Notes: generated by a model not told the origin, from the letters alone. DNA of 64,000 bases from Clostridium culturomicium (GCF_000821305.1 NZ_CCXK01000015.1:374528-438527), one strand, 5' to 3'; positions 35,896 to 46,889 are shown, counted from the stretch's first letter. Numbers and translations: made by a program.

Positions 35896-35937
35896 CACTA
35901 ATCAGCTTTTAAACTTTAATTTAAAAGCTGATTAGTG
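35896..35937. repeat. Perfect 18-bp inverted repeat between spoIIQ and spoIIID
   Basis: CACTAATCAGCTTTTAAA and its exact complement surround the loop CTTTAA. On the minus strand no T-run follows, so termination of spoIIQ here would be weak. A third partial copy of the arm lies at about 35876-35890. Confidence 0.6.
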
Positions 35938-35954
35938 ATTTAATTTTTATTTAG

Positions 35955-36659
35955 CTACTTTTCGTAAGTAACATATTTAGCTGGATCTACTGCAACGCCA
36001 TCCTTCATTACTTGGAAATGAAGATATGTTCCATATTCTTCATATGCTAGATTTGTAGTATTTCCGATAGTTCCAACTTGTTGGCCTGCTGTTACAGCAT
36101 CGCCTTCTTTAACCGCCACTTGTTCTTGAAGATTACCATAAACTGTAGTTAGTCCATTTTGATGATCAATTTCTACATAATTTCCTTCAGTATCTACACC
36201 TACTTTTTTAACAACTCCAGCACCTACTGCAGCAACAGCAGCACCTTCTTCAGCTTTTATATCCATAGCTAAATGAGTTTTATAAGTGTTTGTAGTTTTA
36301 AATAATACTGGATCCTCAGCATATGCTCTTCCCAAAGTACCTACAACAGGATTTTGGAAAGTCATATCAGATGAATTTGAAACTTGTGCAGTTTCATCAT
36401 TATTTTGAACTACTGGCACATCTCCAAGTTCCTCTTTAACTTGTAATGCATTACCAGGATTCTCTGGTTTGTTTACCATATTTTCTTTATTTGTTTGCTC
36501 AACTACTGCTACATTTTCATTATTATCTGTACTTTTGCTGTTATTTCTTCCTGCTGTTATTGCAGCAACTGTAGCAACAGCACATAAGCACACAAATAAA
36601 ATCACATAGAAGCCTTCTTTTTTGAAGAATTGCTTCATTTTGTTTAAATTATTGTTCAT
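35955..36659 (-). CDS. spoIIQ: SpoIIQ-like M23-fold sporulation protein
   Basis: SpoIIQ is made in the forespore and joins SpoIIIAH across the intermembrane space during engulfment. This 234-aa protein has one N-terminal membrane helix (about 20-38), a linker, and a LytM (M23) domain at about 120-230. Zinc ligands look intact: His and Asp of THLAMDI and the final His of YLHFQV. Both catalytic histidines are replaced, since VYGNL stands for YGHL and YLH for HLH. It is therefore probably a metal-binding scaffold and not a hydrolase. The ATG at 36659 has GGAGGTG. A sigma-F-like promoter precedes it. Confidence 0.9.
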   Translation of the reverse strand: MNNNLNKMKQFFKKEGFYVILFVCLCAVATVAAITAGRNNSKSTDNNENVAVVEQTNKENMVNKPENPGNALQVKEELGDVPVVQNNDETAQVSNSSDMTFQNPVVGTLGRAYAEDPVLFKTTNTYKTHLAMDIKAEEGAAVAAVGAGVVKKVGVDTEGNYVEIDHQNGLTTVYGNLQEQVAVKEGDAVTAGQQVGTIGNTTNLAYEEYGTYLHFQVMKDGVAVDPAKYVTYEK

Positions 36660-36677
36660 AAAAACACCTCCATCAGT

Positions 36678-36706
36678 ATTGTGGACGCATATTAGAAAAT
36701 TAATAC
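36678..36706 (-). promoter_or_regulatory. Sigma-F-like promoter of spoIIQ
   Basis: On the minus strand GTATT and GTCCACAAT lie 15 bases apart, near the forespore sigma-F pattern GYATA and GGHHANAMT with one mismatch in each element. The start would be within 15 bases of the ribosome site. Confidence 0.45.
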
Positions 36707-36774
36707 ATATAAAGAAAATTTTTTTCAAAATTTCTTTAAAATTTTAGTGTTTTTATAAAAATTTTTATATTTTA

Positions 36775-36809
36775 TAAAAAAAAGAATAAGGTCATATGAC
36801 CTTATTCTT
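36775..36809 (-). terminator. Terminator of spoIID
   Basis: A perfect palindrome built on AAGAATAAGGTCAT is followed by a run of eight T on the minus strand. Confidence 0.9.
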
Positions 36810-36868
36810 GTTGAAATCATTATATATGTAGGTTAATATTTAAAACCTGTGTCTTATATAAAACTTAT

Positions 36869-37981
36869 TTAATTGTTAATTTTATCTATATTTATACCAG
36901 TATAGTAATGCTTAAGAATTTCTTCACAGCTCTTCCCCTCACCAGCCATCACATTAGCACCCCATTGACTCATTCCTACACCATGACCAAAGCCCTTACA
37001 GTTAATATTTACTTGGTTGCTTAAAAACTCCAAACTAAAATTTGCTGAATTTAAACCAAAAATCTTTCTAAACTCTACTCCGGATATGGTTGCTCCTCCT
37101 AGAGTAATTTCTTTCACAGCTCCACCTCCAGTATAACTATTAATCGAAATTTGACTACTAAGATTTGCTGCTGCTAAATTTGCTTTACTAAAACTGGAAT
37201 TGACAATCTGCACAAATCTATTTAAATCATAAGTCTCCGTACTTGTATATCTAGGTGCAACTTCCTCACCTAAACTCTCAACGCTTCTTAAATATGGTAT
37301 AGCAGTCGAAAAAACCTCTTCTACATTTTCTGTTCTTCCGCTACTTGTTGAAAAGTAAAATGCTCCTGTAGCAATTGCTCCCTCATAGCTTAAAACCATA
37401 CCCTCAGTTTCATTAACTACAGCCTCAACAAGGTCCCATCTGCTTTCCCCTAGAGCTCCTAATTGAGCTATTTTAGTATCTTTTGATGTGTATACCTGAC
37501 AGTGCACCGTATCACAGACATCTCCACCATATTTTGAACATCCACCTTCCATGGCATGTGATATTGCATAAGTTCTTGCAACTATAGCTTGCGCCTTAAG
37601 TGCTTCTTTATTAAAATTTAATGGCATTTCACTACAGACAACACCCTTTACATACTCCTCTAAATTTAATTCAACAAATCTTCCCTCATCATTTAAATAT
37701 ACTTTGATTGTTTTAATACTAACATCTAACGGTATATTACTTTCAGCATTTTCAACTACAGGCGTTTGCACCTTGCTCTCTCCACTAACAGCTACAGTTT
37801 CAGCTTGTTCTGGTATGTTGCTTTTAGCTTGTTCATCATGATCTCCTAATATAAATTCATATGAAAATATTAAAAAACCTAAAAATATTGATGAATATAA
37901 TATTATGCTGATTATTGGCTTACCTATCTTTATCACACTTTCAAAATTTATACTTACTCTACCTCTCTTGTAATAACTCAA
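36869..37981 (-). CDS. spoIID: Stage II sporulation protein D
   Basis: SpoIID is a membrane-anchored lytic transglycosylase that works with SpoIIP and SpoIIM to drive engulfment. In this 370-aa protein, a membrane helix (about 20-42) is followed by a linker and the SpoIID domain. The catalytic Glu is in EYVKGVVCSEMP near residue 138. ALKAQAIVARTYA and the C-terminal GHGVGMSQWGA are the other diagnostic motifs. Cysteines in GGCSKYGGDVCDTVHCQVY match the usual zinc site. It follows murA as in Bacillus. Confidence 0.95.
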   Translation of the reverse strand: MSYYKRGRVSINFESVIKIGKPIISIILYSSIFLGFLIFSYEFILGDHDEQAKSNIPEQAETVAVSGESKVQTPVVENAESNIPLDVSIKTIKVYLNDEGRFVELNLEEYVKGVVCSEMPLNFNKEALKAQAIVARTYAISHAMEGGCSKYGGDVCDTVHCQVYTSKDTKIAQLGALGESRWDLVEAVVNETEGMVLSYEGAIATGAFYFSTSSGRTENVEEVFSTAIPYLRSVESLGEEVAPRYTSTETYDLNRFVQIVNSSFSKANLAAANLSSQISINSYTGGGAVKEITLGGATISGVEFRKIFGLNSANFSLEFLSNQVNINCKGFGHGVGMSQWGANVMAGEGKSCEEILKHYYTGINIDKINN

Positions 37982-38044
37982 ACTTATCTCCTCCTAAATT
38001 AAACTCATTTTTTCATGAATTTTAAAGATAAGCTTTAGCCATTT

Positions 38045-38100
38045 GTCTCAAAGAATTTTAAATTTTGCCGACTTCAACTTATCCACTCTAATGAATATGC
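38045..38100 (+). repeat. Possible shortened dispersed repeat, copy G
   Basis: GTCTCAAAGAATTTTAAATT, then TTGCCGACTTCAA and CCACTCTAATGAATATG look like the left and right ends of the family joined by a deletion. The match is weaker than for copies A-C. Confidence 0.3.
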
Positions 38101-38157
38101 CATTGCCTCTGCTTTTATACCTCTTTAACACTCTTTACAAATTTATACCATTATCAA

Positions 38158-38195
38158 AAATAAGCTTCGACCTTCATACAAAGTCAAAGCCTATA
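38158..38195 (-). terminator. Terminator of murA
   Basis: On the minus strand GCTTTGAC and GTCGAAGC form an 8-bp stem (one G-T) followed by TTATTTTTG. Confidence 0.65.
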
Positions 38196-38223
38196 TCTAT
38201 ATAAATTAAAATACATTTCAAAT

Positions 38224-39477
38224 TTATTTTCTTTCAATATCCGCGCCTAAAGCCGCAAGCTTTTCTTCAAAAGCTACATAACCTCTGTCTACAAAGTATA
38301 TATTATCTACTTCAGTATCCCCCTGAGCTCCTAAACCAGCTAAAATTAATCCTGCTCCTGCTCGAAGATCTGGAGCTGCAACACTAGCACCTGTCAACTT
38401 CTGAACCCCATTTATACTTGCAACCTTACCGTCTATAATTTTTATATCCGCACCCATTCTTCTTAATTCTGGCACCTGTACAAATCTATTTTCAAAAACA
38501 GTCTCTTTCACAGTGCTTGTACCTTCCGCAATACATAATAAACTTAACATTTGTGATTGCAAATCTGTTGGAAAACCTGGATGTGGCATTGTTGTTATAT
38601 CTATTGCTCTCAAATCCACATCTCCATCAACAAACATTTGATTTCCATTACAATTAATTTTTACACCCATTTCTCTCAACTTAAATATTGCGGGTTTCAT
38701 CCATTCTTCCTTAACCCCTATAATGTTTATTTTTCCTTTAGTCATAGCTGCAGCTATCATCATAGTTCCAGCCTCTATTCTATCAAACATAGGAGTATAA
38801 GTTGCTCCGGATAATTTTTTTACACCTTTTATATAAATAGAACTAGTTCCTGCACCAGTAATCCTTGCACCCATCTTCTTTAAAAACATTGCCAAATCAA
38901 CAATTTCTGGTTCTCTAGCTGCATTTTCAATATAAGTTGTCCCGTCTGCAATTGCACCAGCCATCATCAAAAGTTCAGTAGCTCCAACTGATGGATAGTC
39001 TAAAAATACTGTTCCACCTACAAACCTTGTTGCAGTAACCTCAACATATCCACATTCTTCTTTCACTGTCGCACCCAATGATTTAAGACCCTTAAGATAT
39101 AAATCTATTGGTCTAGCTCCTATTTTACAACCTCCTGGCAGAGATATCCTTGCTTTTCCTAGCCTTGCAACTAGTGGTCCTAAAACTAAAAAAGCGGCTC
39201 TCATCTTACCGATCAGATCATTATCAATATTCTTATCGCTTAATTTTTTAGAGTCAATCATTATATTATTATTCTTATCTATAGTAACTTCTGCTGAAAG
39301 TGATCTGAGCACATCACATAGTACATATACATCTTCTATATTAGGCGCATTATTTATAACCGAAACCCCATCGGCTAATATTGTTGATGCAAGTATAGGT
39401 AATACTGAATTTTTAGCTGAACTTATGTTTACGTCACCACTTAAGCGATTATTTCCCTTTATATAAAATTTACACAT
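38224..39477 (-). CDS. murA: UDP-N-acetylglucosamine 1-carboxyvinyltransferase
   Basis: MurA catalyses the first committed step of peptidoglycan synthesis, moving enolpyruvate from PEP to UDP-GlcNAc. It has 417 aa. The catalytic Cys, also the fosfomycin target, is in LPGGCKIGARPID near residue 115. SSAKNSVLPILAS near the N-terminus has the substrate-binding Lys-Asn, and HPGFPTDLQSQMLSL is in the C-terminal half. It lies between a ywmB-like gene and spoIID, matching murAA of Bacillus. Confidence 0.97.
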   Translation of the reverse strand: MCKFYIKGNNRLSGDVNISSAKNSVLPILASTILADGVSVINNAPNIEDVYVLCDVLRSLSAEVTIDKNNNIMIDSKKLSDKNIDNDLIGKMRAAFLVLGPLVARLGKARISLPGGCKIGARPIDLYLKGLKSLGATVKEECGYVEVTATRFVGGTVFLDYPSVGATELLMMAGAIADGTTYIENAAREPEIVDLAMFLKKMGARITGAGTSSIYIKGVKKLSGATYTPMFDRIEAGTMMIAAAMTKGKINIIGVKEEWMKPAIFKLREMGVKINCNGNQMFVDGDVDLRAIDITTMPHPGFPTDLQSQMLSLLCIAEGTSTVKETVFENRFVQVPELRRMGADIKIIDGKVASINGVQKLTGASVAAPDLRAGAGLILAGLGAQGDTEVDNIYFVDRGYVAFEEKLAALGADIERK

Positions 39478-39504
39478 GTTAATCCTCCATTTTAAATGCT
39501 ATTA

Positions 39505-40206
39505 TCAATAAGTAATTGTTATTTCTGGTTCCCCCATTATTAAATAGCACCCTGAAGAATATTTAACTATTGCACAATTAAAATCAATATCTTTTCCTAA
39601 AATAGTTCTTTTATTGTTTAACCCTGTGTATCCAATAATACTATATCCATTATTTATCTTTACTTCATCTGTATTTTTCGCTTCATATAAACTTAAGTTA
39701 TTAATAACTATATCTCTAACTTCATCCATAGTATTATTTAAGATTTCACTTTTTACACATAGTGAATATTCTACATTGCTATCAAAAATGGATAAAACCT
39801 CTCTTAATTTTGCTTGTAACTTATCTTTTTTATCAAAAGTTAAATTATCACCATCTATAGAAATACTAAAAGTAACCTTATATTCTTTTTTATAGGGTAG
39901 TATTGTAATTTCGCCCAAATATACTTCATCACCATTGTAAATTTTAAACATATTTTTATCTTCCGAACTAATGTCAACTTGTCCAATTGAGTTAGCCACT
40001 TTACTTACTAATTCATCATATATCTCATTTTTACTTTTTATACTGCTAAAATTTCCAGATACCTTACATTCCTTTATTGATACCTCAATCTTTTTTAAAA
40101 CTTCATCTATCATACTAAAATCTTCATACCCATAAAAAACATTATTAGAAGTAATAAGAAATAGTACTAACATAATTCCTACTAATATTTTTTTATTTAA
40201 CATCAT
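39505..40206 (-). CDS. YwmB-like (TATA-box-binding-like fold) exported protein
   Basis: This 233-aa protein has an N-terminal hydrophobic signal segment (residues about 5-24) and an otherwise soluble body. I recognise it weakly as a YwmB family member. Its position between the atp operon and murA is that of ywmB in Bacillus subtilis. No catalytic motif is visible, and the C-terminal YLIMGEPEITITY is the most family-like part. The function is unknown. A ribosome site GGAGG precedes the tandem ATG start. Confidence 0.7.
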   Translation of the reverse strand: MMLNKKILVGIMLVLFLITSNNVFYGYEDFSMIDEVLKKIEVSIKECKVSGNFSSIKSKNEIYDELVSKVANSIGQVDISSEDKNMFKIYNGDEVYLGEITILPYKKEYKVTFSISIDGDNLTFDKKDKLQAKLREVLSIFDSNVEYSLCVKSEILNNTMDEVRDIVINNLSLYEAKNTDEVKINNGYSIIGYTGLNNKRTILGKDIDFNCAIVKYSSGCYLIMGEPEITITY

Positions 40207-40358
40207 AACAAACCTCCATCCGCCCTTCTTACTGTAAATTATTTACACTAAATCATTTTTTTATTCTTCCCTTTGCTTCAATGGATGAATATTTGTTACT
40301 TATACTATTAATATATAATTTTCTTATTAATATGTGCTTACTTGTTTCTAAGAAAAAT

Positions 40359-40402
40359 TAAAAGGATGTTGGTATCTCATCATTAATCCCAATATCCTTT
40401 TA
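40359..40402 (-). terminator. Terminator of ATP synthase operon 1
   Basis: AAAAGGATATTGG and CCAACATCCTTTT pair on the minus strand about 35 bases after atpC. No remnant of a longer atpC lies between. Confidence 0.8.
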
Positions 40403-40437
40403 CGAAAGTTATTTCTGAAGTTAAAGTTACACAGACT

Positions 40438-40707
40438 CTATTTTTCTTCCCAGCTTGCGGAATCACAAAGTATAACCACATTATTTTTTTTCACCTTTAA
40501 AACTCCTTGGGAAGTTTTTGCTTTATATTTTCTACCTGAAGCATCCTCAAAGGCTGTTATACTTGGAATAACTGCTGCAAGCATAGCACAATGATTTGCT
40601 AAAACACCTCTTCTGCCATCTGTAGTTGCACAATTTAAACTTACTACGTCACCTTCAAAAAAATCTTCTTCAGGAGTAACAATTTTCAGCTTAAAAACCT
40701 TTTCCAA
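40438..40707 (-). CDS. atpC: ATP synthase epsilon subunit, operon 1, lacks C-terminal helices
   Basis: Epsilon sits on the gamma stalk and normally both couples and inhibits F1. This copy is 89 aa, against about 130-140 in most bacteria. The beta-sandwich domain is complete (FKLKIVTPEEDFFEGDV, then GRRGVLANHCAMLAA) and ends at VILCDSASWEEK. The helical hairpin that inhibits ATP hydrolysis is absent, and the terminator begins soon after the stop, so it was not lost by a local frameshift. It is the last gene of operon 1. Operon 2 has the same truncation. Confidence 0.92.
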   Translation of the reverse strand: MEKVFKLKIVTPEEDFFEGDVVSLNCATTDGRRGVLANHCAMLAAVIPSITAFEDASGRKYKAKTSQGVLKVKKNNVVILCDSASWEEK

Positions 40708-40720
40708 TGTTACCCCTCCT

Positions 40721-42151
<1,431 letters not shown>

Positions 42152-42200
42152 TTACATCCCTTACATACAGCTCCTCCTATCTTTCGTTTTGTATCATAAA

Positions 42201-43061
42201 TTAACCTTGTGCTTCTGAACCACCAACTATTTCAGAAATCTCCTGTGTAATAGCACTTTGTCTAATTCTATTGTATTTAATTTCTAAGCTTGAAATTAAA
42301 TCACCAGCATTTTTAGAAGCACTATTCATCGTTTCCATTCTATAGCTCTGCTCAGCAGTTTTTGCATTTATCAATGCATTATAAACCATAGAATTACAAT
42401 ATGAAGGAATAAGCGCATCCATTAATTCATCCCTGTTTCCTTCAATATCAAACTCTTCCTTGCTTTGAACTTCCACTTCATCCTTAATTTGAAGTGGAAG
42501 CATAACTTTATCTACCGGTTGCTTTACTAATGGATTCTTAAACCAGGTGTAAACTAATATAACCTCACTAACTAGCCCTTTTTCAAACATATCATATCCA
42601 TATTCAAATATGACCTTTGCTTCATCAATAGATGGTATATCAGAAACCTTCCCATCAAAATCTAATAAATTAAATTTATACCTCTTAAATAGTGACTTCC
42701 CCTTTTCTCCTATAACTACTATTTTACTTGAGTCCATATTTCCACTTGTTAGTTCTTCCACCTTGTTAACTAAGCTAAAGTTGTATGAACCACACATTCC
42801 TAAATCTGAGGTAATAACTATAATTAATTTATCCTTACTCCCTTTATTTCTTTTAATATATTTACTTTCTTTGTTTATTGTAGGAATAATCTCACTCATT
42901 ACTTCATTATAGCTTTCGAAATATGTATTATTTCTTTCTAGACTCCCTCTCGTTTTCTTTAATTTTGATGTGGCTACTAATGCCATTGCTTTAGTAAGTT
43001 TTTTTGTATTTTGTATAGACTTAATCCTCTTTTTTAAATCAACTAAGCCAGCAATACCCAT
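42201..43061 (-). CDS. atpG: ATP synthase gamma subunit, operon 1
   Basis: This is the rotating central stalk subunit of F1, 286 aa. The N-terminal coiled-coil helix reads LKKRIKSIQNTKKLTKAMAL, and the C-terminal helix contains EIKYNRIRQSAITQEISEIV. The Rossmann-like middle includes VITSDLGMCGSYN. It is clearly divergent from the operon 2 gamma in the middle part but conserved at both coils. Confidence 0.95.
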   Translation of the reverse strand: MGIAGLVDLKKRIKSIQNTKKLTKAMALVATSKLKKTRGSLERNNTYFESYNEVMSEIIPTINKESKYIKRNKGSKDKLIIVITSDLGMCGSYNFSLVNKVEELTSGNMDSSKIVVIGEKGKSLFKRYKFNLLDFDGKVSDIPSIDEAKVIFEYGYDMFEKGLVSEVILVYTWFKNPLVKQPVDKVMLPLQIKDEVEVQSKEEFDIEGNRDELMDALIPSYCNSMVYNALINAKTAEQSYRMETMNSASKNAGDLISSLEIKYNRIRQSAITQEISEIVGGSEAQG

Positions 43062-43090
43062 GAGTTCACCTCCTATGCTTTAGGTGATTT

Positions 43091-44605
43091 CTATCCTCGC
43101 TTTATAAATACTTGTTTAAATTCAAGAATAGCATCATTCAATCTACCTTCTAGATTAGAATCTAACGCCTTTTTCTCTCTAATTTCACTTGGAATATCTC
43201 TATGATGAGTATATATATACTCTAAAAATTCTTTTTCAAAATCTCTCACTCTATTAACTGGAATATCACTTAAAAAGTCTTTAACTCCGCAATAAATAAT
43301 AATTACTTCTTTTTCTACATCCATAGGGGAATATTGATCTTGTTTCAAAATCTCTGTAAGCCTCTTACCCTTCTCTAATCTTTTCACTGTATCCTTATCT
43401 AAATCGGAACCAAACTGAGTAAAATTAACAAGCTCTCTATATTGTGCTAGTTCTAATCTTAAAGTCCCAGCAACTTGCTTCATTGCCTTTATTTGAGCAC
43501 TTCCACCAACTCTTGAAACTGATATTCCTGCATTTACAGCTGGCTTTTGACCTGCATGAAACAAATCTGACTCTAAGAAAATCTGTCCATCGGTTATTGA
43601 AATAACATTTGTAGGAATATACGCTGTAACGTCACCAGCTAATGTTTCTATTAAAGGCAATGCTGTAAGGGACCCTCCCCCTAATTCATCAGAAAGTCTA
43701 GCTGCCCTTTCCAAAAGCCTTGAGTGAAGATAGAATACATCTCCTGGATATGCTTCTCTTCCTGGTGGTCTTCGTAGTAATAATGACATAGTTCTATATG
43801 CAACTGCATGCTTAGATAAATCATCATATACAATTAATGCATCTTCACCTTTATACATAAAATATTCAGCCATAGAACAGCCTGCAAACGGTGCAATATA
43901 TTGAAGTGATGAAGCCTCTGAAGCTGTGGCAGCTACAACTATGGTGTAATCCATAGCCCCTTCTTTAGTAAGCATATTAACTATATTGGCAACTGTAGAC
44001 TGTTTTTGTCCTATTGCTACATAAACACAAGTCATATTTTTCCCTTTTTGATTTATGATTGCATCTATTGCAATAGCACTTTTACCAGTCTGTCTGTCCC
44101 CAACAATTAACTCTCTTTGCCCTTTTCCAATTGGAATCATTGAATCAATTGCCTTTATTCCTGTCTGCATTGGGTTATTAACTGACTGTCTATCAATTAC
44201 CCCCGGTGCTTCAACTTCTATAGGTCTATACTGAGTAGCTGTAATAACACCCTTACCATCAATCGGATTACCTAATGCATCTACAACTCTGCCTATTAAC
44301 TCTTCACCCACCGGAACTTCTACAACTCTTCCAGTTCTCTTAACTATATCTCCCTCTCTTATTCCTTCTTCTGAACCTAAAAGCACACAACCAACATTGT
44401 CCTGCTCTAGATTTAAAGCAATACCATATACGTTGTTTGGAAACTCTAATAACTCTCCTTGAAGACAATCATCTAATCCATAAATTCTAGCTATTCTATC
44501 ACCAATTTGAATTATAGTCCCAGAGTCTATTGTATTTATGTGATTTTCATATCTCTCTAGCTCTCTTTTTATAATTGATGTTATCTCCCCTGGTTTAATA
44601 TGCAT
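43091..44605 (-). CDS. atpA: ATP synthase alpha subunit, operon 1
   Basis: This is the non-catalytic nucleotide-binding subunit of F1, 504 aa. [15 protein letters not shown] is the P-loop, and [20 protein letters not shown] and the arginine-finger region [14 protein letters not shown] are conserved. The N-terminal helix [19 protein letters not shown] contacts delta. It lies between atpH (15 bp upstream) and atpG. Confidence 0.97.
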   Translation of the reverse strand: MHIKPGEITSIIKRELERYENHINTIDSGTIIQIGDRIARIYGLDDCLQGELLEFPNNVYGIALNLEQDNVGCVLLGSEEGIREGDIVKRTGRVVEVPVGEELIGRVVDALGNPIDGKGVITATQYRPIEVEAPGVIDRQSVNNPMQTGIKAIDSMIPIGKGQRELIVGDRQTGKSAIAIDAIINQKGKNMTCVYVAIGQKQSTVANIVNMLTKEGAMDYTIVVAATASEASSLQYIAPFAGCSMAEYFMYKGEDALIVYDDLSKHAVAYRTMSLLLRRPPGREAYPGDVFYLHSRLLERAARLSDELGGGSLTALPLIETLAGDVTAYIPTNVISITDGQIFLESDLFHAGQKPAVNAGISVSRVGGSAQIKAMKQVAGTLRLELAQYRELVNFTQFGSDLDKDTVKRLEKGKRLTEILKQDQYSPMDVEKEVIIIYCGVKDFLSDIPVNRVRDFEKEFLEYIYTHHRDIPSEIREKKALDSNLEGRLNDAILEFKQVFIKRG

Positions 44606-44620
44606 AATTCCACCTCTATT

Positions 44621-45442
44621 CTATGCCAGATAATCATCAGGATTTTTAAGTTCCTTAACCTCACCTTCTGAACTTGATAAGTTCTCCATATAAGACTTAG
44701 TAAGCACATCACTTCCTATAGTAACCACTAATTCCTTATTCCTATATTTATCCTTATCCTCATCAATAATTATGTTGATATTTCTCTTATAGAATGTCTT
44801 TAGCCACTTTCTTAATTTCATAATATCTTCTTCAGCAAGGTGCTTTGATGTAGAAACAACCGCTTCTAAAACTTTATCAAACTCACCATAGTTATATCTG
44901 TTTACTACGTTACCTTCAGCAACTTCCTCTAATGCTTCTAAGCGAGCTCTAATAGTACCATCTATAACTTCATTTCCAACAGTAACTAAAACACCACCAA
45001 TAAGGGCTTTATCAATTTCCTCTTCCATAATAATTTTCTTTTTATACTCTTTTTCTAATTTGCTTTTCAGATCCTCTTTTTGATTTTCATCAAGAGGAAT
45101 TACAGATTTAACCTTTGCTAAAACTGTATTATGTCTTTTAAGATATATCTGTTTGAACTGAATATACTTTTCCTTTAAATAAAGAATTCTTCCTTTATCA
45201 ATCAACAGTAATAAAAAGTTTAAAAGTTCATCTTCTATGTCACCATCAAACATTTCTATAAAAATTCTCTTCTTGTTATATCTATTTATTTGGGGATTCT
45301 TAATTATTTTTCTTAACCCTTCATTCGCTTCCATCTCATCAACAATTTCACCTAACTCCTCAAGAACTAAATCTGTATTACCAACTTCTGAGCAAGCTTT
45401 ATACAGAGCAAAGGCATATCTTCTATCTAAAAACTCATACAT
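44621..45442 (-). CDS. atpH: ATP synthase delta subunit with extra C-terminal domain, operon 1
   Basis: Delta links the top of F1 to the b stalk. The first 175 residues form an ordinary delta: an N-terminal six-helix bundle (YEFLDRRYAFALYKAC) and a C-terminal part (VIPLDENQKEDLKSKLEKEY, GGVLVTVGNEVIDGTIRARL). The chain then continues about 95 residues. These read as a second, more diverged copy of the C-terminal part (LKTFYKRNINIIIDEDKDKY, VVTIGSDVL). The total is 273 aa against about 180 for the family. The operon 2 copy shows the same extension more clearly. Confidence 0.92.
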   Translation of the reverse strand: MYEFLDRRYAFALYKACSEVGNTDLVLEELGEIVDEMEANEGLRKIIKNPQINRYNKKRIFIEMFDGDIEDELLNFLLLLIDKGRILYLKEKYIQFKQIYLKRHNTVLAKVKSVIPLDENQKEDLKSKLEKEYKKKIIMEEEIDKALIGGVLVTVGNEVIDGTIRARLEALEEVAEGNVVNRYNYGEFDKVLEAVVSTSKHLAEEDIMKLRKWLKTFYKRNINIIIDEDKDKYRNKELVVTIGSDVLTKSYMENLSSSEGEVKELKNPDDYLA

Positions 45443-45444
45443 TT

Positions 45445-45924
45445 TTAAATACCAACCTTAGCGATAAACTCATCAATTAATTCCTTATGACGATTTGAAT
45501 CAATCTCTCTTTCTAAAGTTTTCTCTGCAAGTTCCATAGATAACTCTATAATTTCCTGCTTCATTTCTTTATTCGCTATGGCCCTTTCTCTCTCTATTTC
45601 TTTAATGGCTTTTTCTTTAATATTCACTGCTTCTTTGTTAGATTCTTCAACTATTTCTGAATAGATTCTGTCAGCCTTTTCCTTATAGCTTTCTACTAGC
45701 TGCATTCCTTCATTATTAAATCTTTTTATATCCTCTTCATACTTACTTTTTAATAGTTCAGCCCGAGCTTCCTCGTCACTGGCCTTTTTAAAAGAACTTT
45801 CCACTTCCATTTTTCTTTCATCTATTACGGCCAGGGTTTTTTCAAAAAAGAACTTTTTCATTATAAGATAAAATATTAAAAAGTTTATTGTAGAGAATAT
45901 TATCATTCCTACACTTATGTTCAT
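45445..45924 (-). CDS. atpF: ATP synthase b subunit, operon 1
   Basis: This is the peripheral stalk of Fo, 159 aa. One N-terminal membrane helix (residues about 5-24, FSTINFLIFYLIMKKFFF) is followed by a long, highly charged helix that dimerises and ends in the delta-binding HKELIDEFIAKVG. It is two bases after atpH begins and four bases before atpE in the operon. Confidence 0.95.
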   Translation of the reverse strand: MNISVGMIIFSTINFLIFYLIMKKFFFEKTLAVIDERKMEVESSFKKASDEEARAELLKSKYEEDIKRFNNEGMQLVESYKEKADRIYSEIVEESNKEAVNIKEKAIKEIERERAIANKEMKQEIIELSMELAEKTLEREIDSNRHKELIDEFIAKVGI

Positions 45925-45928
45925 AAAC

Positions 45929-46165
45929 TTAGCCTCTTACACCAAATAATATTAGAAGTAATCCAATCAAGAAGCCATAAATTGCAGTAGCCTCTGACAA
46001 GGCTCCCCCTACAATCATTGCACTCATTATTTTCCCACTTGCCTCAGGCTGTTTAGATATACCTTCCGCAGCTCTGCCTGCCGCTATACCAGTTCCTATT
46101 CCTCCTCCGATAACTCCTAACGCTGCAATCCCTGCTCCTAATGCTGCCATTGATGCTAAATCCAT
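45929..46165 (-). CDS. atpE: ATP synthase c subunit, operon 1
   Basis: This is the rotor-ring subunit, a two-helix hairpin of 78 aa. The ion-binding carboxylate is Glu58 in [13 protein letters not shown]. The Gln that marks sodium-type rings (position 32 in Ilyobacter) is Thr25, and the Ser next to the Glu is Ala59. This points to protons, although Thr60 and Tyr63 remain. The glycine-rich helix 1 ([11 protein letters not shown]) and polar loop SKQPEA are normal. Confidence 0.95.
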   Translation of the reverse strand: MDLASMAALGAGIAALGVIGGGIGTGIAAGRAAEGISKQPEASGKIMSAMIVGGALSEATAIYGFLIGLLLILFGVRG

Positions 46166-46208
46166 AATACTTCCTCCTTTAAATATGTTTTATAATTTAA
46201 TAAGAACT

Positions 46209-46889
46209 TTAGTGCCCTGCTGTAATTTTTATATTTATCATAGTTAACATAACAAAAATAACCATCTGTATAGTTCCATCAAATAAATCAAAATAAAAAT
46301 GAAATGGTATTGGTATTACTATTGCCGTAATAAAGTTAAAGCCCAACAATGTCTCATAAATCAATTCCATTATCATTGTTGCTGCAAAAATATTTCCATA
46401 AAGTCTTAAACTTAATGAAACTGGAAGCATAATCCTTTCCATTACGTTTATAGGCAATAACACAGCTAATGGGGAAGCATATCCCTTAAAATATCCTCCT
46501 ATTCCTAACTTTTTAATTGTATATCCTTGAATTACTAAAAAGCTCGTTATTGCGAGGCCTAAAGATACACTATAATCAGCAGTTGGAGGTTTAACACCAA
46601 ATAAGCCTACCATATTTAGCAAAAATAAATATATTGCTAGTGCTCCAATGTATGGAACAAACTTCTTGCTATCATTCCCCATATTTTCTTCAACAGTCTT
46701 AGATGCAAACTCAATCCCCGCTTCTATTGTTGTTTGAAGCCTTCCTGGATGCTTTTTTAGTGTGCCGCTGTAAAACGTTGATAATATTAAAGCTAAAGCT
46801 ACTATTGCCCATTGAATTAGCAAAGCCGAGGTTACATCAAATGAATACCCAAAAAGATTAAGAGTAAACCAAACCTTTAATTCCTCCAT
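46209..46889 (-). CDS. atpB: ATP synthase a subunit, operon 1
   Basis: This membrane subunit forms the two ion half-channels of Fo. It has 226 aa and about five or six helices. The essential Arg is in PVSLSLRLYGNIFAA. FDGTIQMVIFVMLTMINIKI is the last helix. It lies between atpI and atpE. Confidence 0.95.
   Translation of the reverse strand: MEELKVWFTLNLFGYSFDVTSALLIQWAIVALALILSTFYSGTLKKHPGRLQTTIEAGIEFASKTVEENMGNDSKKFVPYIGALAIYLFLLNMVGLFGVKPPTADYSVSLGLAITSFLVIQGYTIKKLGIGGYFKGYASPLAVLLPINVMERIMLPVSLSLRLYGNIFAATMIMELIYETLLGFNFITAIVIPIPFHFYFDLFDGTIQMVIFVMLTMINIKITAGH

Noticed and set aside
40438..40707. atpC as a frameshifted pseudogene
   Set aside because: Downstream frames contain no helical-domain remnant before the terminator, and operon 2 has the same short form, so it is a genuine short subunit.
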